Shown: piece by piece, positions 45,914-54,222 of the stretch
How the letters are laid out: every line of letters begins with the position of its first letter
Numbering within the stretch: the stretch's first letter is position 1
Assembly (NCBI GenBank): GCA_029256705.1
Contig: JAQSXK010000001.1
Span: 297,740-361,739 of the forward strand
Direction of reading: 5' to 3'
Source of the DNA: Clostridia bacterium
GTDB lineage: Bacteria > Bacillota > Clostridia > TANB77 > CAG-465
DNA length: 64,000 nt
Translations under genes and position numbers: made by a program
Notes under the pieces: generated by a model
Told to the model about the DNA's origin: nothing
What the model saw: only the letters and a program-made list of their open reading frames with translations
Database searches by the model: none

Positions 45914-48022
45914 TTAATTAGGCTCTTCATATTCAGGAAGATCTAAATCATGTTTAGCATTAATATCAATTAAAGTAGGTAATTCTTTATATATTGATGT
46001 TCCATCACCGACTTGTCCAAAATAGTTTGAACCTAACGACATCAACTTTCCATCTTTTAATAATGCAAGTAGATTACTTGCACTTGAATCGATTGTTGAT
46101 ACATTCTGTAATATTTTTTCTTCAGAAAACACTCTTAAATTATATATTTCTTCTAAATCTATTACATCAAAACCAAACATATCCACTAAACCTAAAGTGA
46201 ATAAATATGATAAAGCATAATATTGTACCCCCATATCTACTCCATATATTTGTAAACTATCATCATTGTTTATTACTGAAATGTGTGATCCTCCCATGGA
46301 AATGCTTTTAGCATTGCTTATCTTCTCAACTGTCACAGGAACCGAAGTATAGGGAAACAATACATCTTTAATTATACTATCTGTATTTGCTTCTATACCT
46401 GTTATTCCAATTTGTTCTAGAGATAACATAATAGAATCTATTTCATCTTGCGTAAATGTCTGGTCATCAACATGTATATACATCAAATCACCTATACTGT
46501 GAATAATATTTTTTGTTTTTATTACATTATTCATATTGTATCCCCAACATTTAACAGTACCGTCTTCTAAAAGTGCTAAGTTACTTAATATACCAATAGA
46601 TATATCTTTTACATTATTCAAACCAGCTATTTTAGTAGGAGTTTCATTTACAGGTGACAGACTGATATCTTCTTCTAATTCAAGAGCTCTAACAATTAAG
46701 GTTGCGTTTATCCCACATTCCATGACCGTTCCATCATTTATTAAAAATACGTAATTTGTAGAACCTGCTCCGACTTTTTTAACATTAGATAAACCAGGTA
46801 TAGTGGTTGGTTCTGTTATGTATTCTTCACCTTCATTAGTAAATGAAATTCCCCAATATTTAACTGTTCCATCATTCATTAAAGCTAACGTAACAGTTCC
46901 ACTAGATACAATCTGTTTTACGTTTGAAAGTCCAGTTACAGTCTCAGGTATTTTACTAATTGGATCTTCATCTGGATAATTTTGAACATTCAATCCCCAC
47001 GTTTTTACAGTTCCATCATTCATAAGTGCAAAACTATTAAAAACGCCAGCAGATACCTCTTTAACTTCATCCAATTTATTTGATTCTAGTAAATATATAC
47101 TATCTAGATATAATTCGCCTGTATATGTTAACATTACCTGTTCTGATGAGTTTACTACTTCTACATAATCATATCCGTCTTCAACATCAAAAAGTGCAAA
47201 ATTAACACTTATTGATGTTGCATTTACTCTAGTAATTTCAAAGGTTTTAACTTCATCAGTTAAGTAATTTAAATTTACTATTGGAGATGTTAACTTTTCC
47301 TCATGTACTTGTCCATTTTCTATATATCTTATTTTACTAATTATGAATCCATTACAATTTATACTATCATCTGAGATAAACCTTATAGTAATTTTGTTTC
47401 CTGCAACTTCATCAGACCAGAGTCCCACAACATCCATATTTGATATATCCGATAAATCTGACATACTTGAAATTACATTTTGAGGCCATTTTTGTGGACA
47501 ATTTACATAACCTATTCCTAGCTGTCCAGAACTGTTATCTCCCCATGATTTTACAGTACCATCATTTAACAGTACTAAACTATGAAAACCATTTGATGAT
47601 ATTTGCTTTATTCCTTTATTCATATCTTCTAACGGTAAACTTGAATTATTTGCCCATTCAAGTTCCTTTGAATCTTGCCCTACATATACAAGTTTACCAT
47701 CTTGAATTTCGAATTTTTTACCATCCTCTTTTGTAATACTAGTTATACACTCTTTTATTGTGCCATTAATATCATTGCCTTCTTCCCATACACCTGCATC
47801 AAAGTCATTTTGTCTAAATCCATAATCCTGCAAATATTTATTTGATATAAACATAGCAAGCTCTGAATTATATTCCTCTATATTATTTTTAAATTTTGCT
47901 TCATTAGCTTTATCTATTGGATTATTAGTAACAAAATTTACTATTACACTACCTGCTAATATAGTAATAATAATTATTGTTATTACTAAAACAACTAACG
48001 ATATGCCTCTATTACCTCTCAT
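45914..48022 (-). CDS. Exported RCC1-repeat protein with a prepilin-like N-terminus
   Basis: The 702-residue protein starts like a prepilin (GNRGISLVVLVITIIIITIL). About 90 residues closely like the pilin-like protein at 24286-24696 follow (FEIQDGKLVYVGQDSKELEW). Then come about seven RCC1-type blades with LLNDGTVKSWGDNSSGQLG or ALMNDGTVKTWG. An insertion of about 130 residues after the first blade contains VVGLWSDEVAGNKITIRFIS and VNFALFDVEDGYDYVEV, which recall pieces of a CUB-like domain. ATG 48022 has GGGGGG upstream and is preferred over an ATG 8 codons earlier. Confidence 0.85.
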   Translation of the reverse strand: MRGNRGISLVVLVITIIIITILAGSVIVNFVTNNPIDKANEAKFKNNIEEYNSELAMFISNKYLQDYGFRQNDFDAGVWEEGNDINGTIKECITSITKEDGKKFEIQDGKLVYVGQDSKELEWANNSSLPLEDMNKGIKQISSNGFHSLVLLNDGTVKSWGDNSSGQLGIGYVNCPQKWPQNVISSMSDLSDISNMDVVGLWSDEVAGNKITIRFISDDSINCNGFIISKIRYIENGQVHEEKLTSPIVNLNYLTDEVKTFEITRVNATSISVNFALFDVEDGYDYVEVVNSSEQVMLTYTGELYLDSIYLLESNKLDEVKEVSAGVFNSFALMNDGTVKTWGLNVQNYPDEDPISKIPETVTGLSNVKQIVSSGTVTLALMNDGTVKYWGISFTNEGEEYITEPTTIPGLSNVKKVGAGSTNYVFLINDGTVMECGINATLIVRALELEEDISLSPVNETPTKIAGLNNVKDISIGILSNLALLEDGTVKCWGYNMNNVIKTKNIIHSIGDLMYIHVDDQTFTQDEIDSIMLSLEQIGITGIEANTDSIIKDVLFPYTSVPVTVEKISNAKSISMGGSHISVINNDDSLQIYGVDMGVQYYALSYLFTLGLVDMFGFDVIDLEEIYNLRVFSEEKILQNVSTIDSSASNLLALLKDGKLMSLGSNYFGQVGDGTSIYKELPTLIDINAKHDLDLPEYEEPN

Positions 48023-48082
48023 TAAAAACCCCCCTGTTTTCATCAAAGCAATATATTATTTGTAAAAAATACTGTCAAATTG

Positions 48083-48110
48083 ATTATATAATATATTATT
48101 TTTTTGTCAA
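48083..48110 (-). promoter_or_regulatory. Consensus promoter of the RCC1-repeat gene
   Basis: TTGACA (48110-48105), 16 bases, TATAAT (48088-48083) on the minus strand. Confidence 0.8.
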
Positions 48111-48210
48111 CATTTTTTTACATATTTTCAATAAATTGTTAAAAAATCATTTATTTTGTAATAAAAAATGCTAATATGAATCATTTTGAACATATTAACA
48201 TTATATATTT

Positions 48211-48306
48211 ATTATTTTATTATTTTATTATTTTATTATTTTATTATTTTATTATTTTATTATTTTATTATTTTATTATTTTATTATTTTATTATTTTAT
48301 TATTTT
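48211..48306. repeat. Twelve tandem copies of an 8-base unit
   Basis: The unit ATTATTTT is repeated 12 times without a mismatch over 96 bases. The repeat begins inside the stop region of the helical protein gene ending at 48300 and occupies the place where its terminator would be. No other tandem array of this kind is in the window. Confidence 0.97.
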
Positions 48307-48680
48307 CTTGCTAAATCTTTTGTCGTATTGTCAATATTATGGTACCTATTTAAATTTTTAGTTATTTCTGTTATCCCCATATTACTACCTTGCATCATCA
48401 TTTCTGCTATATGTGAAGATGTGTCATCTTTTAATGTATCCATCTTAATCTTAAAATATGACATTATTTTAGGCATAGCATCAATACTTTTAGGTAACTT
48501 ACCAGCAGAATTTAGTAAAGTATCACATTTATCTACAATATATTCATAATCTTTTAATTGCTCTTTCAGTATATCCCTAAACTCTAAATCTTTCACCTCT
48601 TTTAGTATTTGGTCTATTGTAGTTTTACCCATCTCTGCATTTTGATAAATATAATTCAACATCTCCGTATTTTCATCCAT
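48300..48680 (-). CDS. Small all-helical (ferritin-like bundle) protein
   Basis: The 126-residue protein is predicted to be an antiparallel four-helix bundle (LNYIYQNAEMGKTTIDQIL, RDILKEQLKDYEYIVDKCDT, MPKIMSYFKIKMDTL, HIAEMMMQGSNMGITEITK). This resembles DUF2383-type or other small ferritin-like proteins, but clear metal-ligand EXXH pairs are not evident. AGAGGTG precedes the start. The last codon and stop lie at the edge of the octanucleotide array. Confidence 0.6.
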   Translation of the reverse strand: MDENTEMLNYIYQNAEMGKTTIDQILKEVKDLEFRDILKEQLKDYEYIVDKCDTLLNSAGKLPKSIDAMPKIMSYFKIKMDTLKDDTSSHIAEMMMQGSNMGITEITKNLNRYHNIDNTTKDLARK

Positions 48681-48731
48681 AAAAAAACACCTCTAAAACT
48701 ATTATTTACTGTTTTAGAAATGTTATACAAT

Positions 48732-49289
48732 TTATTTTTTTACTGAAAAGCCAAACTTTCCTAATTTTCTTCCTAATGCATAATATTGTCCATGAGAATA
48801 TGCAATTATTTTACATTTATCCATATCAAATTTATTAGTTCCGTCCATATATTTTTCATCTACATTTACTGCAACAATCTCGGCCAAAAACATATCATGA
48901 CTACCCATTTCTTTTATCTCAATTACTTTACATTCGATTGAAACTGGGCTTTCTTTAATCATAGGGCATTTAACAATGGTACTTTCTTCTTTTGTTAAAT
49001 TTAGTTCTTTAAATTTATCTACATTTCTACCAGATTTTACTCCTACATAATCTGTAGCATATGCTAAATCTTCCGTTGTTAAATTAATGCAAAACTCTTT
49101 ATTTTCTTTTATTATATTATGTGAATATCTCTCTTTTCTAATAGATACATATGTTGTTGCCGGATCTGATGATACTATCCCAGTCCATGCAACTGTTAAG
49201 ATATTTGAATTATCCATATCTCCACATGTCACCATAACAGCAGGTAATGGATACAAAAACGTACCAGGTTTAAATGAAATTCTTCCCAT
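48732..49289 (-). CDS. Flavin reductase-like (FMN-binding split barrel) protein
   Basis: The 185-residue protein has the pattern of the flavin reductase/flavoredoxin family: PLPAVMVTCGDMDNSNILTV near the start, SSDPATTYVSIRKERYSHNI, EFCINLTTEDL and SPVSIECKVIE. Such proteins bind FMN and act as NAD(P)H-dependent flavin reductases or electron carriers. AAGGAGAG precedes the ATG. It is monocistronic as far as spacing shows. Confidence 0.88.
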   Translation of the reverse strand: MGRISFKPGTFLYPLPAVMVTCGDMDNSNILTVAWTGIVSSDPATTYVSIRKERYSHNIIKENKEFCINLTTEDLAYATDYVGVKSGRNVDKFKELNLTKEESTIVKCPMIKESPVSIECKVIEIKEMGSHDMFLAEIVAVNVDEKYMDGTNKFDMDKCKIIAYSHGQYYALGRKLGKFGFSVKK

Positions 49290-49385
49290 AAAACTCTCCT
49301 TCTAAATTAATAATTATACTATTTGAACATTTCAAATTAAATACATTATCTATTATAACATATGTACTTTTAGTTAATTTGATAA

Positions 49386-50435
49386 CTATTTTTTCTTTTT
49401 CTTTAACTTCTTCTTTATATTTTGAATACTCGGAATAACTTTAGTATAACTAAAATATATTAATGGTTTATATACTTTATCTATTTCACCAATGTACTCT
49501 GTAACACCTTCTTGCTTACAAAAACCAGATTTAAATTTATATAGACCATTCTCATTTGTAAATTCAAAAACACCACCAAAATCATAGTTATTACATTTAT
49601 TTTCCAATCCCCATTTAATCATTTCCCATTGCATTAAATAATTTGGCATTAAATTTCTTTTTTCATTACTACTAGCACCGTATATATAAAACATTTTACC
49701 GCCGTAATTTAAAGCAATCGCACTAGATAAACTTTCTCCTTCATGATCTGCTATATATATTCTAAGCTCGTCCTCATTATATGCGTCAAGCATTCTTTCA
49801 AAATATTCATAGGGCCTACATCCAATTCTATCTCTAATTGTGGTTGTTTTATATAGCTCATAAAATATTCTCAAATCTGATTTATCTCTAGAATATCTTA
49901 TATTTACACCTTTTTTGGTTGCAACCTTTATATTATACCTTGTTTTTTCGCTGAAATTTTTTAATAATTCTTCTTCTGTTTTATTTTCAATATCTAGTAT
50001 CATATTATGTCTTGGTTGAATTACACTATGACCTTCTAGTACATTAAAGCCATTTTTTAAATATAGTTTTTTTATTTCCTCATTACTTTTAAATTCAGGA
50101 TCAAATTTAAGAACAAAGGCATTATATTTTTTAGCAATTACATCAGCCTCTTTAACTAATTTTTTAACTAATTCAATATTTATTATATCACATACTGGAC
50201 CCCTTGTTGCATACATCATATATGAATTAAATATAGGAACTTTGTTTAAAAGTATTGTCATCGTAGCTATTATTTGTCCCTCTTCTTCTAAATATATAGC
50301 CTCTTGTATCCAATTTGATTTAACTTTTCCCCATCTTAAATCTTGCATCGCACTTGCATTATTATCCTTTAAAAATTTATTATACTTTGCTACTTGTCTA
50401 TTATCTTCTCTATCTAAAACAGGCAAATAAATCAA
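49386..50435 (-). CDS. FemX/FemAB-like aminoacyltransferase (peptidoglycan interpeptide bridge)
   Basis: The 349-residue protein is made of two GNAT-like subdomains. GATRGPVCD-like YATRGPVCDI, HNMILDIENKTEEELL, FSEKTRYNIKVATKKGV and YDFGGVFEFTNENGLYKFK are typical of Fem transferases, which attach amino acids from aminoacyl-tRNA to lipid II side chains. Starts are poor: TTG 50435 touches the RBS AGGAG, and a second TTG at 50426 has better spacing. It is 7 bases after cysS, so tRNA charging and bridge synthesis are cotranscribed. Confidence 0.9.
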   Translation of the reverse strand: MIYLPVLDREDNRQVAKYNKFLKDNNASAMQDLRWGKVKSNWIQEAIYLEEEGQIIATMTILLNKVPIFNSYMMYATRGPVCDIINIELVKKLVKEADVIAKKYNAFVLKFDPEFKSNEEIKKLYLKNGFNVLEGHSVIQPRHNMILDIENKTEEELLKNFSEKTRYNIKVATKKGVNIRYSRDKSDLRIFYELYKTTTIRDRIGCRPYEYFERMLDAYNEDELRIYIADHEGESLSSAIALNYGGKMFYIYGASSNEKRNLMPNYLMQWEMIKWGLENKCNNYDFGGVFEFTNENGLYKFKSGFCKQEGVTEYIGEIDKVYKPLIYFSYTKVIPSIQNIKKKLKKKKK

Positions 50436-50442
50436 CTCCTAC

Positions 50443-51816
50443 CTATATTTTATCTATTTTTTGTCCTTCTTTTGTATCAAGAACTTTATATCCCATATTA
50501 TACAATTTGTCTCTTAAAGTATCTGACAACGTAAAATCTTTACTTTCTCTGGCTTTCTTTCTTTCTTCTACAATTTCAAGTACTTGTAATGGTATTTCTA
50601 ACTCATCTAGTTGTGCTATTTTATCTATATTAAGAGAAAGTACTTCATCAAATTCTAATAATAATTTAGCATATTCTTTAGATTTATTACTTCTTAAAAC
50701 TTCCCATACTACCGCCATAGCCATAGGCATATTTAAATCGTCATTTATTGCTTCAACGAATTTTTCTTTGAATTTATTTATATCATTAGCCTCTTCATTT
50801 CCATTTAAATGCTCTTGATATAATTTTCTAATATTAGAAAGTGAATTGTTTGCAGATTCTATAGCATCCCAAGTAAAATTAAGCTTATTTCTATAATGTG
50901 AAGTATATGCTAAATATCTATAAGCAATAGGTTCGAAGCCTTTATTTTCTATATCATCTATAGTATATACATTTCCTAAACTTTTTGACATTTTTCCGCC
51001 ATCAATAAGCAAAAATTCTGAATGCATCCAATATTTAGCTGGGTTTTTACCAGTTGCACCTCTTGATTGTGCTATCTCATTTTCATGATGTATTTGAATA
51101 TGATCAACTCCACCTGTATGAATATCAAAAAATTCACCTAGATATTTTCTACTCATAGCACTACATTCAATATGCCAACCTGGATAGCACATACCCCATT
51201 TACTATTCCATTTCATAATATGTTCTTGCGGTGCCTTTATCCATAAAGCAAAATCTAGAGGACTTTTCTTTTCATCATCTACCTCAACCCTTGCACCAGC
51301 CTTTTGATCTTTTAAATTAACTTTAGAAAGTTCTCCATATGTTGACAATTTATCAGTATCAAAATATACACCTTTACTTGTCTCATATCCATAGCCATTT
51401 TCAACTATATCTTCTACATATTCTTCCATTTCTTTTATATGATCAGTTGCCTTTGCAATATATTCTGGTCTTTCTATATTTAACTTCTCAATATCTTTTA
51501 GAAAAACTTCTGTATACATATTTGCAATATCTTCAGGTTTCATATGTTTTTCTCTTGATGCTTTAAGCATTTTATCTTCACCTTCATCAGCATCAGATGT
51601 CATATGTCCAACATCAGTTATATTCATTACATGTAATAATTTATAACCATTATATTTTAATACTTTTCTTAAAGTATCCATAAAAATATATGCTCTTAAA
51701 TTTCCTATATGTGCATAATTATATACAGTTGGTCCACATGTATACATTCTAACTGTATCACCATCTATTTTAAACTCTTCTTTTTCTCTACTATATGTAT
51801 TATATACTTTTAACAT
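50443..51816 (-). CDS. cysS: Cysteinyl-tRNA synthetase
   Basis: The 457-residue class I enzyme has the zinc-site CGPTVYNYAHIGNLR at about residues 25-39 (HIGH as HIGN), the later zinc ligands in WHIECSAMS and HHENEIAQSRG, and KMSKS in GGKMSKSLGN (about 273). Length is normal. The frame is open to a GTG three codons earlier, but AAGGGTGAT spacing favours ATG 51816. Confidence 0.97.
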   Translation of the reverse strand: MLKVYNTYSREKEEFKIDGDTVRMYTCGPTVYNYAHIGNLRAYIFMDTLRKVLKYNGYKLLHVMNITDVGHMTSDADEGEDKMLKASREKHMKPEDIANMYTEVFLKDIEKLNIERPEYIAKATDHIKEMEEYVEDIVENGYGYETSKGVYFDTDKLSTYGELSKVNLKDQKAGARVEVDDEKKSPLDFALWIKAPQEHIMKWNSKWGMCYPGWHIECSAMSRKYLGEFFDIHTGGVDHIQIHHENEIAQSRGATGKNPAKYWMHSEFLLIDGGKMSKSLGNVYTIDDIENKGFEPIAYRYLAYTSHYRNKLNFTWDAIESANNSLSNIRKLYQEHLNGNEEANDINKFKEKFVEAINDDLNMPMAMAVVWEVLRSNKSKEYAKLLLEFDEVLSLNIDKIAQLDELEIPLQVLEIVEERKKARESKDFTLSDTLRDKLYNMGYKVLDTKEGQKIDKI

Positions 51817-51901
51817 AATTATCACCCTTATTCAAATATACATATATTATATAATATTTAGAACGCTATTTCAAGGATTTACTAGTATTTTATATTATAA
51901 G

Positions 51902-51934
51902 CTAAAAAAACACCACAAAAATAATTGTGATGTT
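51902..51934 (-). terminator. Terminator of the orphan gene at 51952
   Basis: On the minus strand AACATCACAA pairs with TTGTGGTGTT (one wobble), followed by TTTTT. It separates this gene from cysS. Confidence 0.8.
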
Positions 51935-51951
51935 TAAAAAAAACAATAACA

Positions 51952-52437
51952 TTATTGACAACGCATAGACGCTCTCTTCCTAGTTCTGTGACTCAATACT
52001 CTAACACCTTTATAACAAGTTTCACCAGAATTATTCTCCTTATAATCCGTAACCATCTTCCAAATATTTTGTAGATAGGAAGACTGGCTAATTATCTTCA
52101 TACAAAGTTCATATTTAAGATTTAGTGATTCTCTCGATGTCTTAACATTCTTAACTTGATAAGTTATATACTCATCTTTAGGAATTCCTGAATATATCAC
52201 ACAGTAACATTCGTGTATGATAGGTAGATTATTGGCTTCTGCCAAAACATCAACGAATTTAAACCTAATTTCATCTTCGTTGATAGAAAAGACATACTCC
52301 AAAACCCTACGTTCCAAAGATTCTATCTTTGGTATGTCATACCGATATAAAATGCTAATGAGCTCTTCTTTGTTGCTTCTTCCTGCCTTTTTTAAATCCG
52401 TAATAATGTTGATAAAGTTAAGTTCTCTTTTTGCCAT
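51952..52437 (-). CDS. Orphan protein of unknown function (161 aa)
   Basis: The 161-residue protein is not recognised. It is soluble, with helical N-terminal half (INIITDLKKAGRSNKEELIS), three cysteines and a very basic C-terminus (VLSHRTRKRASMRCQ). It resembles the orphan genes at 24942 and 39369 in its isolated setting, its near-consensus promoter with TGG in the spacer, the use of CGG for arginine, and its private terminator. AAGGAGA precedes the start. Confidence 0.65.
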   Translation of the reverse strand: MAKRELNFINIITDLKKAGRSNKEELISILYRYDIPKIESLERRVLEYVFSINEDEIRFKFVDVLAEANNLPIIHECYCVIYSGIPKDEYITYQVKNVKTSRESLNLKYELCMKIISQSSYLQNIWKMVTDYKENNSGETCYKGVRVLSHRTRKRASMRCQ

Positions 52438-52506
52438 GCTGTGATTCTCCTTTTTTTTTGCGATTAGTTAAAATTTCAACTAAAATAATTTTTTACCCCT
52501 ATATTT

Positions 52507-52535
52507 AGTATACACCATTTTAATTGATTTGTCAA
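52507..52535 (-). promoter_or_regulatory. Promoter of the orphan gene at 51952
   Basis: TTGACA (52535-52530), 17 bases ending TGGTG, TATACT (52512-52507) on the minus strand. Confidence 0.8.
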
Positions 52536-52548
52536 CATTTTATTTATA

Positions 52549-53127
52549 TCATTTATTTTTACTTACTGTAATTGTTATCTTGCTTGCGTTTATACCAAAT
52601 TGATCTACTAAAGTCTGCTGAATTTGTGCTATTTGTTCCTTTGTAATTTCTGCCTCAGACTTTATTATAACATTTAGATTATCATTGTTTGTTGGTATTA
52701 TTACTACATCATCAATTTGTTTGGATTTTATTATATTTTCTACCATTGTTATTAAATTTTTTTTCTGAAGTAAATCATTTAATTTTATTTGATATTCATT
52801 TACTTTTTCTACAGAAGTATTTACATTTGTTATTATTTCTCTATAGTTTTCACTAAGCTCTGAAAACATATTATCTCTATCATACTTAAATACGGCTATT
52901 GTATTTTCTTTGTTTATAGCATATTCATATGCCTCTTTATCTGTTGATGTATTATTTTCATATATATTTACAACATCAGTTCCCGAGTTATCTTTTCCAT
53001 TTACATATATTGTTTGCCCTAAATTTTTCTCTCTTTCTGGATTATACTCATAGTTTATATATCCTGCTACTACAAGCATCATAGTTATTGATATAATTGC
53101 AAGTCTACTTTTCTTTAGAAAATTCAT
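52549..53127 (-). CDS. spoIIIAH: Stage III sporulation protein AH
   Basis: The 192-residue protein has one N-terminal membrane segment (residues 9-25), a linker, and a C-terminal ring-building (YscJ-like) domain ending QQTLVDQFGINASKITITV. In spore formers it spans the intermembrane space and binds SpoIIQ in the feeding-tube channel. It is the last gene of the spoIIIA operon and starts 5 bases from spoIIIAG. No terminator hairpin is obvious after it. Confidence 0.93.
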   Translation of the reverse strand: MNFLKKSRLAIISITMMLVVAGYINYEYNPEREKNLGQTIYVNGKDNSGTDVVNIYENNTSTDKEAYEYAINKENTIAVFKYDRDNMFSELSENYREIITNVNTSVEKVNEYQIKLNDLLQKKNLITMVENIIKSKQIDDVVIIPTNNDNLNVIIKSEAEITKEQIAQIQQTLVDQFGINASKITITVSKNK

Positions 53128-53132
53128 TTATA

Positions 53133-53684
53133 TCATCCTCTCTTTTCAAAAACTTGAATTTTATATATTGCAACATTAGTTACCGCCGAAACAGCTTGTG
53201 CAATTTTGGATCTTATTTCTACATTACTAGCACCAGCTGCAACAACTATAACACCTTCAACCTTAGGTGTTTCTGTAGATTCTATAACAACTTTTTTACT
53301 ACTATTTTCCTCATTATATACTACAGATCTATCTATTGTCTTTTGTCCTTCTTTCTCTTCTTCTTTGGTGTTATAAACAGGATTTATTTTTGTATCACTA
53401 CTATATGTTATCATAACCGATACATTACTTATACCAGAAATTTCTGATAATATTTTAGCTAACTTTTCTTCAACAAAATCCTTACTACTATTTATATTAT
53501 TATCAATACTTGTACTATTACTATTAGCTGCATTTTCACTAGATTTTTCTTCATTTTTTTTATTATCACTAAATATATAAGACGTGGCAATAAATAATAC
53601 TACGCAAAGTATAAGAACATATATAAGTTTTTCCTTGTTCTTATCTTTTGATATATTTTTTAAAGTTTCTAGATAGTTACCCAT
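53133..53684 (-). CDS. spoIIIAG: Stage III sporulation protein AG
   Basis: The 183-residue ring-forming protein has an N-terminal membrane segment (about residues 22-38), a disordered Ser/Asn-rich linker, and a ring-building domain with SGISNVSVMITYSS, TPKVEGVIVVAAGASN and a C-terminal VTNVAIYKIQVFEKRG. It forms the large channel ring of the SpoIIIA-SpoIIQ complex. GGTGATT is the RBS; spacing to spoIIIAF is 2 bases. Confidence 0.93.
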   Translation of the reverse strand: MGNYLETLKNISKDKNKEKLIYVLILCVVLFIATSYIFSDNKKNEEKSSENAANSNSTSIDNNINSSKDFVEEKLAKILSEISGISNVSVMITYSSDTKINPVYNTKEEEKEGQKTIDRSVVYNEENSSKKVVIESTETPKVEGVIVVAAGASNVEIRSKIAQAVSAVTNVAIYKIQVFEKRG

Positions 53685-53686
53685 AA

Positions 53687-54208
53687 TTAATCACCACTTT
53701 CTATTACTTCAATTTTAGAATAATCTATATCGTATTCACTATTTATATATTCCATTATTTTACTTACTTCATTAAGAGACGTATCATTTAGTTTTTTTGT
53801 TTTTACTCTTACTATTTGTACATCATAATTTTCTGCTAAATTTATATAAATATCAGTTACATTTACTCCTTTTAATGTCAATTTAGATTCTATATCTTTC
53901 TTAAAACTTGCTATAAATTCATCTTTAACCATATTTTCTTTATTTTTTTCATAATCTTCTACACTACCATCACTGTTAATATTTACACTTTCCGAAATAT
54001 TATCAATAACGGAAGATACACTTTTTGCTATATCATCACGTTTAAGCAAATTAATTCCTGGAGATACAATTGTAATAGTTGTGACAATTCCAACTAATAC
54101 ATATATATATTTTTTCATTTTACTTTTTGGTAATATAAGTTCTAATACAGATACAAATATACCTATACAAAGTAGTGCACTTACCCAATTTTTAAAACTT
54201 TCTATCAT
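53687..54208 (-). CDS. spoIIIAF: Stage III sporulation protein AF
   Basis: The 173-residue protein has two N-terminal membrane segments (WVSALLCIGIFVSVLELILP, KKYIYVLVGIVTTITIVSP) and a soluble C-terminal alpha/beta domain. This is the standard SpoIIIAF plan. AGGAGG precedes the start. It lies between spoIIIAG and the interrupted spoIIIAE. Confidence 0.93.
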   Translation of the reverse strand: MIESFKNWVSALLCIGIFVSVLELILPKSKMKKYIYVLVGIVTTITIVSPGINLLKRDDIAKSVSSVIDNISESVNINSDGSVEDYEKNKENMVKDEFIASFKKDIESKLTLKGVNVTDIYINLAENYDVQIVRVKTKKLNDTSLNEVSKIMEYINSEYDIDYSKIEVIESGD

Positions 54209-54222
54209 TATTATCCTCCTAA

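Noticed and set aside
48211..48306. CRISPR array
   Set aside because: The units are 8 bases with no spacers and no cas genes nearby.
48176..48361. Plus-strand open frame rich in LLFYYFII repeats
   Set aside because: It is the translation of the ATTATTTT octanucleotide array and has no ribosome binding site; the 8-base period just happens to stay open.
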